A DNA stretch of 11,229 nt from positions 1 through 11,229 of the forward strand of contig NZ_JAILPX010000061.1 in NCBI RefSeq assembly GCF_024699275.1. The letters are read 5' to 3'. The notes under the pieces were generated by a model, which did not search any database, was not told the origin of the DNA, and was given only the letters and a program-made list of their open reading frames with translations. Positions 6,091-11,229 of this stretch are shown in pieces; within the stretch, counting starts at the first letter, position 1, and every line of letters starts with the position of its first letter. Source of the stretch: Selenomonas sp. (GTDB lineage Bacteria; Bacillota_C; Negativicutes; Selenomonadales; Selenomonadaceae). A program made the translations under genes and the position numbers.

Positions 6091-9000
6091 TCTAAGTTCT
6101 TTATTCACCGCCCAATATTTGCCATTGTTATTTCGATTATCATCGTAATAGTGGGGGTCTTGGCGGCATTGCAACTGCCAATTGCTCAGTATCCGCAGAT
6201 CTCACCCCCAACGGTTGCTGTCAGCACCACCTATACGGGAGCTAGTGCTTCGGTTATCAATGATACGGTGGCGCAGGTAATCGAGCAACAGGTCAATGGT
6301 ACCCAGGGCATGGATTATATGAGTTCCAACTCAGATGATACGGGCCGCTATAGTTTGTCCGTGGTCTTTGAGACCGGAACTGACGGCGATATGGATTCCG
6401 TCAAGGTGCAGAATAACGTGGCCATCGCCAATGCCAGTCTGCCTTCGGATGTACAGCAGGTGGGTGTTACCACTAAAAAATCTTCCAACGACATGGCATA
6501 CATGTTGTCCCTGTATTCTCCGGATGGCACCTATGATCGTGCTTTCATGAAAAACTACGCCGATATCTATCTGCTGGATGAACTCAAGCGTGTATCTGGC
6601 GTAGGTGATGTGCAGATTTTTGGTTCTGACTATGCTATGCGTGTCTGGCTGAATCCGGATAAATTGGCAGAGTTGGGGTTGACTGTCGCAGACGTAACTT
6701 CAGCCATTAAGGAACAGAACGTCCAGGCGCCTGCTGGTACCGTTGGTGCTATGCCGGCAGCAAATGGCCAGGAAAAACAGTATACGGGTAAGATTGCAGG
6801 CCGACTGGTAACGCCGGAGGAATTTGGCAATATCGTCCTGCGTTCGGATGACGGTAAGTTTGTCCGGCTGAAGGATGTGGCCCGGGTGGAAACGGGAGAA
6901 AAATCCAGTTCCATTATCTCCAAATTCAATGGCTATCCTGCTGTTGGTTTTGGTATTAATCTTACCAGTGATGCCAATGCTATGCAGACTGTTGCGGGTG
7001 TGCGTGAGGTCTTGGAAAAGGCCCGTCCCAATCTGCCGCCGAAACTTGAGATGGCCCAGATTTTCGACTCTACAGATTATATCAATGCTTCCATCAAGGA
7101 GGTTTTAGAGACCTTTGTCGAAGCGCTCCTGTTGGTTGTACTGGTTATCTTCATCTTCCTGCAGAATTGGCGGGCAACCTTGATTCCGTTATTGGCTGTG
7201 CCGGTATCCCTTATTGGTACAATGGCGGCCTTTGTGTTACTGAATTTTTCCATTAATACGCTGACACTTTTTGCTATGGTTTTGGCCATCGGCTTGGTTG
7301 TCGATGATGCGATTGTGGTTATCGAAAACGTCGAAAAGCATATGGAAGAAGGGCTTACGCCTATAGATGCCACTGAGCGGGCCATGGCAGAAGTACAGGG
7401 GCCGGTTGTGGCCATTGCCTTCGTTTTGGCAGCCGTATTCGTGCCGGTAGCCTTCTTAGGCGGCATGACGGGTATTCTCTATCGCCAGTTCGCGCTGACC
7501 ATTGCTGTTTCCATGGCTCTGTCGGCATTTGTAGCCTTGACGCTTACCCCGGCGCTTTGTGCGATGATCTTAAAGCGTCATGAGGCTAAGGATGATGAGG
7601 GGGCTCTGGGACGGTTCTTCCTGAAATTCAACAATTGGTTTGAACGCACGAAGCGCGGCTATATGGGAATCGTAGCGAAGTTCATTCGTCGTACCCGTCT
7701 GGCCATTCTGTTTATGGTTATCGTGTGCATCATCTCTGGTGCGCTTTATAAGGTATTGCCTTCGACCTTCGTTCCAGACGAAGATCAGGGCTTCCTCTTT
7801 GCTGCTGTGCAGCTGCCAGAGGGAACATCCATGAACATTACCCAACAGACCATTGATAAAGTGGCCACTGCAGCCAAGGATGTTAAGGGCGTGGACAATG
7901 TCATGGCTATTACAGGCTTTGATATTCTGGGCGGCGGTGCTAAACCTAGTGCTGGTCTGGTTGTTCTGGGCATGAAAGACTGGTCCCAGCGTCCTGGTGG
8001 AGACCAGTCGGTAGGTGCTGCTGTAGGTGCCATGTTCGGCATTGGGGCTAAGGTAGCTCCAGAGGCTACAGTTATTGCCATGAACCCGCCGGCATTGCCC
8101 GGTCTGGGGTCTGTAGGCGGCTGGAGTCTGCAGTTGCAGGATATGTCTGGTCATACCGATGAAGAATTGGCGGATATTACCGGCAAGATCGTAGCAGCCG
8201 CGAATCAGCGGCCGGAACTCAAGGGTGTGCGTACCACCTTCAAGATGACGGCACCTACTTATGAATATGATATTGACCGCGATAAGGTTAAGCAGCTGGG
8301 CATCAGCATGTCCGATGTGTTTACAGCTATGCAGGTAAACTTCGGTGGTGCTCAGGTCAATGACTTTAACCAGTTTGGCCGTACTTATAAGGTTATGCTG
8401 CAGTCGGATATGAGCTATCGCAGTGAAGCCGATGGCATGAAGTTTGTCTATGTGAAGAGTTCCACTGGGACCATGGTACCGTTGGATACGCTGCTGAAGC
8501 CCCGGGTAAGTTCCGGTCCGACGTCCATTTCCCGATTCAATGGTGCCCGGGCAATCAATATTCAGGGTAATGCCGGGGAAGGTTATTCCTCCGGACAGGC
8601 CATGGCCGCTATCCAGGAAGTGGTTGAACAGAATGCACCCAGCGGATTCAATATCGAATGGTCTGGCCAGAGCCGTGAGGAGGCCAAGGCTACCAGCTCC
8701 ACCTTCCAGGTATTGGCACTGGCATTGGTATTCGTTTTCCTGTGTTTGGCTGCTCTCTATGAGAGCTGGAGCGTACCTTTTGCGGTACTTTTGACTGTGC
8801 CCACAGGTATCATGGGTGCCCTTATTTCCGAGTATGGTTTGTCCATGCTGGAAGGCATGTTTGGGATTCAGAATGCAGGGCTTCAGAATAGCGTTTACAT
8901 GCAGATTGGTATCATCATGATTATCGGTCTGGCTGCGAAAAATGCCATTCTGATTGTAGAGTTTGCGAAGGTTCGTGTAGACCGGGGCATGGAGCCGGTG

Positions 9001-9273
9001 AAAGCCGCTATCGAAGCTGCGGGCTTGCGTCTTCGTCCTATCCTCATGACATCCTTTGCCTTCATCATCGGCTGTCTGCCTTTGGCCGTAGCCAGTGGTG
9101 CCGGTGCGGCAGCCCGTAATGGTATGGGGGTTGCCGTTGTGGGTGGCATGCTTTTTGCTACAGCACTTGGTATCTTCCTGATTCCTGTGTTCTTTGTAGC
9201 CATGGAATGGATTGCTGCTAAACTTGGTATGTTCAAACAGCAGAAGAAGAAAACTTCCGCTGATTATATGTAA
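6088..9273 (+). CDS. RND multidrug efflux inner-membrane transporter, AcrB/MexB (HAE1) type
   Basis: Proton-driven homotrimeric exporter in the inner membrane. At 1061 residues it is the full length of the family, with two repeats of a membrane-embedded half and a large periplasmic loop. Visible marks are the N-terminal FFIHRPIFA with the first membrane helix, the RND signature from about 86 to 134 (GRYSLSVVFETGTD...ANASLP), the proton-relay pair Asp406-Asp407 in GLVVDDAIVVIENV, and Lys951 in GLAAKNAILIVEFAK, matching Asp407, Asp408 and Lys940 of E. coli AcrB. A glycine-rich loop near 610-637 (GFDILGGGAKP) fits the switch-loop region. These residues place it in the drug-exporting HAE1 group rather than the heavy-metal group. 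TTG start. No outer-membrane factor gene follows: a terminator does. The channel must be encoded elsewhere. Confidence 0.97.
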   Translation: MSKFFIHRPIFAIVISIIIVIVGVLAALQLPIAQYPQISPPTVAVSTTYTGASASVINDTVAQVIEQQVNGTQGMDYMSSNSDDTGRYSLSVVFETGTDGDMDSVKVQNNVAIANASLPSDVQQVGVTTKKSSNDMAYMLSLYSPDGTYDRAFMKNYADIYLLDELKRVSGVGDVQIFGSDYAMRVWLNPDKLAELGLTVADVTSAIKEQNVQAPAGTVGAMPAANGQEKQYTGKIAGRLVTPEEFGNIVLRSDDGKFVRLKDVARVETGEKSSSIISKFNGYPAVGFGINLTSDANAMQTVAGVREVLEKARPNLPPKLEMAQIFDSTDYINASIKEVLETFVEALLLVVLVIFIFLQNWRATLIPLLAVPVSLIGTMAAFVLLNFSINTLTLFAMVLAIGLVVDDAIVVIENVEKHMEEGLTPIDATERAMAEVQGPVVAIAFVLAAVFVPVAFLGGMTGILYRQFALTIAVSMALSAFVALTLTPALCAMILKRHEAKDDEGALGRFFLKFNNWFERTKRGYMGIVAKFIRRTRLAILFMVIVCIISGALYKVLPSTFVPDEDQGFLFAAVQLPEGTSMNITQQTIDKVATAAKDVKGVDNVMAITGFDILGGGAKPSAGLVVLGMKDWSQRPGGDQSVGAAVGAMFGIGAKVAPEATVIAMNPPALPGLGSVGGWSLQLQDMSGHTDEELADITGKIVAAANQRPELKGVRTTFKMTAPTYEYDIDRDKVKQLGISMSDVFTAMQVNFGGAQVNDFNQFGRTYKVMLQSDMSYRSEADGMKFVYVKSSTGTMVPLDTLLKPRVSSGPTSISRFNGARAINIQGNAGEGYSSGQAMAAIQEVVEQNAPSGFNIEWSGQSREEAKATSSTFQVLALALVFVFLCLAALYESWSVPFAVLLTVPTGIMGALISEYGLSMLEGMFGIQNAGLQNSVYMQIGIIMIIGLAAKNAILIVEFAKVRVDRGMEPVKAAIEAAGLRLRPILMTSFAFIIGCLPLAVASGAGAAARNGMGVAVVGGMLFATALGIFLIPVFFVAMEWIAAKLGMFKQQKKKTSADYM

Positions 9274-9285
9274 ATATCCTTTGTT

Positions 9286-9320
9286 TAACCGCGTACTTTA
9301 TGTGCGCGGTTATTTCTTTT
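9286..9320 (+). terminator. Terminator of the efflux operon
   Basis: An 11-bp stem (9286-9296 with 9302-9312, one G-T wobble) with loop TTTAT is followed by a T-rich tract. It begins 13 bases after the pump stop codon and closes the two-gene operon. Confidence 0.85.
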
Positions 9321-9334
9321 GAGCAGGGATTTTG

Positions 9335-9362
9335 TTGATGAAGACGAAGTATCTAGTATAGA
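9335..9362 (+). promoter_or_regulatory. Possible promoter of the acidic membrane protein gene
   Basis: TTGATG (9335-9340) and TATAGA (9357-9362), each a 4/6 match, lie 16 bases apart just after the efflux terminator. A 9-base direct repeat GAAGACGAA (9340-9348 and 9361-9369) spans the same stretch. Weak by itself, but the next gene needs a promoter here. Confidence 0.35.
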
Positions 9363-9426
9363 AGACGAATATATTTTTTTATGGATTGTGGTAAGGCTGG
9401 CAGTACTTTCTGACGGAGGGATTTTT

Positions 9427-9918
9427 ATGGGGAGCTTATTTCTGCTGGGGGCTGGTATATTTATTGGCTGGCTTGTCTTTCGGCCAAAGACAAAGGAAAA
9501 GACGGCGGGTAAATCTGCAGCCAGTTCTATGCCGACGGCTGAGCGGATAGAGGCACGAGGGAAAACACCGACTGCAGGGATAAAGCGCCATGTCTTAACT
9601 GGTGAGAAAAATGACCATACCTTTCGGAATGTGGCAGCGGGGGTTGCGGCGGGAACGGTTTTAGGCCATATGTTAAGTAGTGACCATAGAGCAGAAGCTC
9701 ATGAAACAATCAATAATTATCATCTTTATCATGAATATGACGGACAGGATGGATGGGATGGTGATGAGCAGGATTATGCGGATTACGCTATGGATTATGA
9801 GGCAGAGGCTGATGATGGTTATGCTGATGAGCAGGATGGGGATTATGAATTGAATGATGATTATGTGGATGATATAGACGATGACAGCAGTTTTGATGAT
9901 GATGGGGGAGATTGGTAA
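9427..9918 (+). CDS. Unrecognised small membrane-anchored protein with glycine zipper and highly acidic C-terminal tail
   Basis: I do not recognise a family. From ATG 9427 (CGGAGGG at 9414-9420, gap 6) it has 163 residues. Residues 3-19 form one hydrophobic segment, followed by RPKTKEK, so the bulk is probably cytoplasmic with an N-terminal anchor. A basic, Ser/Thr/Ala-rich linker runs to about 65. Residues 69-84 form a second apolar stretch with Gly72, Gly76 and Gly80 in GxxxGxxxG spacing, as in glycine zippers. The last 61 residues contain 23 Asp and 6 Glu plus many Tyr, and end in GDW. Such tails can bind cations or basic partners, but this is inference. The frame is open upstream to a TTG at 9319 that has no good ribosome binding site, so I reject the longer form. 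It appears to be a single-gene unit between two terminators. Confidence 0.75.
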   Translation: MGSLFLLGAGIFIGWLVFRPKTKEKTAGKSAASSMPTAERIEARGKTPTAGIKRHVLTGEKNDHTFRNVAAGVAAGTVLGHMLSSDHRAEAHETINNYHLYHEYDGQDGWDGDEQDYADYAMDYEAEADDGYADEQDGDYELNDDYVDDIDDDSSFDDDGGDW

Positions 9919-9931
9919 TCTCTCCTTTTTT
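9905..9931 (+). terminator. Terminator overlapping the end of the acidic protein gene
   Basis: A 9-bp stem (9905-9913 with 9917-9925, one G-T wobble) with a three-base loop is followed by six T (9926-9931). The TAA stop codon at 9916-9918 is in the loop and the start of the right arm, so the hairpin includes the last codons of the gene. Confidence 0.85.
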
Positions 9932-9993
9932 GTGCCATTTTGTTGCCGGAGGCGTTTCCTATCTATCCGCAAGTTGAAACGGGGATTTTACCT

Positions 9994-10031
9994 ATGGCAA
10001 AATTTGCATAATGGCGTTATAATCGTATAGT
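9994..10031 (+). promoter_or_regulatory. Probable promoter of birA-coaX
   Basis: A perfect -10 box TATAAT (10018-10023) has ATGGCA (9994-9999, 4/6) 18 bases upstream. A second reading pairs TTGCAT (10004-10009) with TATAGT (10026-10031) at 16 bases. Either gives a start near 10030-10040, shortly before the ribosome binding site at 10054. The stretch from 9932 to here holds nothing else that I can support. Confidence 0.6.
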
Positions 10032-10053
10032 GTGTAAATGTTAATCAATCCAT

Positions 10054-10069
10054 AAGGAGGATGGCATTG
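10054..10069 (+). promoter_or_regulatory. Ribosome binding site that selects the TTG start of birA
   Basis: AAGGAGG (10054-10060) directly abuts an in-frame ATG at 10061, leaving no gap, which is too tight for initiation. The TTG at 10067 lies 6 bases away, the usual distance. The protein is thus two residues shorter than a reading from the ATG. Confidence 0.75.
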
Positions 10070-11053
10070 CGGAATACGATTTTGGAAATCCTGCGGGCAG
10101 GCAGAGACCAATATATATCCGGTGAAGAGATTGCCGATAAGCTGGGGGTATCCCGGACAGCTGTGTGGAAGCATATCAAGGAAATGCGCGCGCAGGGATA
10201 CGATATCGAAAGCCATGCCCGCAGCGGTTATCGGCTGCGGGAAACGCCGGATGCTTTGCTGGCCGGGGAGATTCGCCATGGCCTTAAGACGAAGATTATT
10301 GGGCAGGAGATTATCTGTCACGAAGAAATTGATTCAACGAATAATGAGGCTAAGCGATTGGCCAGGCAGGGCGCTAAAGAAGGTACGGTAGTGGTGGCGG
10401 AAAGCCAGACTGGTGGTAAGGGCAGATTAGAACGGCAGTTCTTTTCGCCGCAGGGTAAGGGAATCTGGTTTTCCGTTATCCTGCGTCCTCGTTTCTTACC
10501 CCAGGATGCACCTAAATGTACGTTGATGGCGGCTGTGGCAGTGGCCCGGGCCATGATGGAATTCGGTCTGCAGCCCGGCATAAAATGGCCCAATGACCTG
10601 CTTTATGATAACAAAAAACTGGTGGGTATCTTGACCGAAATGAGTGCGGAGATGGACGGGATAAATTATATCGTCATCGGTACGGGCATCAATGTGAATA
10701 TTGAACCGTCCGATTTTCCGGAGGATATCCGTGAGGTGGCAACATCCCTGAGCATTATGAAAGGCGAAGCTCTGCCTCGGGTTAGTTTCTTCCAGTCGGT
10801 ACTTCAGGCCCTGGATGATTTATATGTCAGGGTACAATGCGAGGGCTTTGCCCCGGTGCTGGAGGAATGGCGGAAATACAACATTACATTGGGACAGGAA
10901 GTTAAGGTCATTGGCGTTCGGGACGGCGAGGTTTATACCGGGAAGGCCGTGGATATCGATGAAGATGGGGCTTTGCTGGTGGATACATCTAAGGGGCGTC
11001 AGCGGGTGTTGGCCGGAGACGTTTCCATTCGTCCTCAACGTGGTAAATGGTAA
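10067..11053 (+). CDS. birA: Bifunctional biotin-[acetyl-CoA carboxylase] ligase and biotin operon repressor
   Basis: Activates biotin with ATP and attaches it to a lysine of biotin carboxyl carrier domains. The 328-residue protein has three parts. An N-terminal winged HTH (about 1-58: ISGEEIADKLGVSRTAVWKHIKEM, then SGYRL) marks the DNA-binding class II type. A catalytic domain contains the nucleotide loop TGGKGRLER (115-123), KWPND (173-177) with Lys173, and KKLVGILTE. A C-terminal SH3-like domain runs from about 270 (LGQEVKV...DEDGALLV). The DNA-binding part suggests it also represses biotin synthesis or uptake genes when biotin is plentiful. No clear BirA operator was found before birA itself. 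coaX follows after 21 bases, probably in one operon. Linked by function to the fab genes earlier, since acetyl-CoA carboxylase needs biotin. Confidence 0.96.
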   Translation: MRNTILEILRAGRDQYISGEEIADKLGVSRTAVWKHIKEMRAQGYDIESHARSGYRLRETPDALLAGEIRHGLKTKIIGQEIICHEEIDSTNNEAKRLARQGAKEGTVVVAESQTGGKGRLERQFFSPQGKGIWFSVILRPRFLPQDAPKCTLMAAVAVARAMMEFGLQPGIKWPNDLLYDNKKLVGILTEMSAEMDGINYIVIGTGINVNIEPSDFPEDIREVATSLSIMKGEALPRVSFFQSVLQALDDLYVRVQCEGFAPVLEEWRKYNITLGQEVKVIGVRDGEVYTGKAVDIDEDGALLVDTSKGRQRVLAGDVSIRPQRGKW

Positions 11054-11074
11054 ATAGGGTAGGAGGATATTCCT

Positions 11075-11229
11075 TTGTTATTAGTTTTAGATATTGGCAA
11101 TACCAATATTGTCATGGGAACCTATGAAGGCAAGAAGTTGATGAAACACTGGCGTATTTCTACGGATCGTCAGAAAACTGGAGATGAATATGGCATGCTG
11201 ATGAATGACCTGTTCCGCTATCAGGGCAT
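11075..11229 (+). CDS. coaX: Type III pantothenate kinase, 5' part only (runs off the window)
   Basis: First step of coenzyme A synthesis: ATP-dependent phosphorylation of pantothenate in the cytoplasm. Only 51 codons are visible. The N-terminus [14 protein letters not shown] is the phosphate-binding motif of the acetate kinase/Hsp70 ATPase-like fold and typical of CoaX, with the catalytic aspartate at residue 6. [15 protein letters not shown] further on is the family's conserved second block. TTG start at 11075, with AGGAGG (11061-11066) 8 bases upstream. It follows birA by 21 bases, a common Firmicute pairing. The rest of the gene is outside the window. Confidence 0.94.
   Translation, partial: MLLVLDIGNTNIVMGTYEGKKLMKHWRISTDRQKTGDEYGMLMNDLFRYQG

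Noticed and set aside
7570..8154. Minus-strand open frame (194 codons) opposite the pump gene
   Set aside because: Shadow of the certain pump gene; no ribosome binding site or recognisable domain.
9319..9426. 36-residue extension of the acidic protein from a TTG at 9319
   Set aside because: It starts in the T-rich tail of the efflux terminator without a ribosome binding site, whereas ATG 9427 has CGGAGGG at a good distance and begins directly with the membrane segment.
9952..9981. Inverted repeat CGTTTC/GAAACG upstream of birA
   Set aside because: Only 6 bp with an 18-base loop; expected by chance and not followed by a T-run.
10031..10050. ATGTTAATC before birA as half of a BirA operator
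   Set aside because: Only one half-site resembling the known BirA box; no matching inverted half at the expected spacing.

Overview
The window reads as chromosome of a diderm Firmicute, most likely class Negativicutes (Selenomonas/Mitsuokella/Anaerovibrio type). This is inferred from three things. The ribosome binding sites are strong and Bacillus-like (AAGGAGG). The housekeeping gene order is Firmicute-like (acpP, flavin reductase, fabF, rnc; birA next to coaX). There is also a complete AcrA/AcrB-type RND pump, which normally serves cells with an outer membrane. Six of the eleven genes appear to start with TTG.

Layout. (1) 1-3302, plus strand: the distal part of a fatty-acid synthesis operon. 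It holds acyl carrier protein (acpP), a strong hairpin, a FabK/nitronate-monooxygenase-family flavoprotein, the condensing enzyme fabF and ribonuclease III (rnc). (2) 3348-4154, plus: an RNase Z-like metallo-beta-lactamase-fold hydrolase that lacks one expected metal ligand. A bidirectional terminator follows, shared with the convergent marR. (3) 4249-9273: a MarR repressor (minus) divergent from a lipoprotein adaptor and an RND inner-membrane pump (plus). The 174-base gap between them carries a perfect 10+10 bp palindrome overlapping the probable marR promoter, so the repressor probably controls itself and the pump. No outer-membrane channel gene lies beside the pump. (4) 9427-9918, plus: an unrecognised small protein with one N-terminal membrane segment, a glycine-zipper segment and a very acidic tail, bounded by terminators on both sides. 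(5) 10067 to the end, plus: birA (biotin ligase with a DNA-binding domain) followed by the 5' end of coaX (type III pantothenate kinase).

The genes at the two ends are linked metabolically. AcpP, the flavin reductase and FabF perform fatty-acid elongation; BirA charges biotin enzymes such as acetyl-CoA carboxylase; CoaX starts CoA synthesis, the source of both acyl-CoA and the ACP prosthetic group. The middle is an efflux module.

Most of the window is ordinary core genome and I see no clear novel defence or mobile system. The items most worth a second look are the acidic membrane protein at 9427-9918, the cysteine cluster in the flavoprotein, the metal-site deviation in the hydrolase, a perfect hairpin inside rnc, and the regulatory architecture of the efflux operon.
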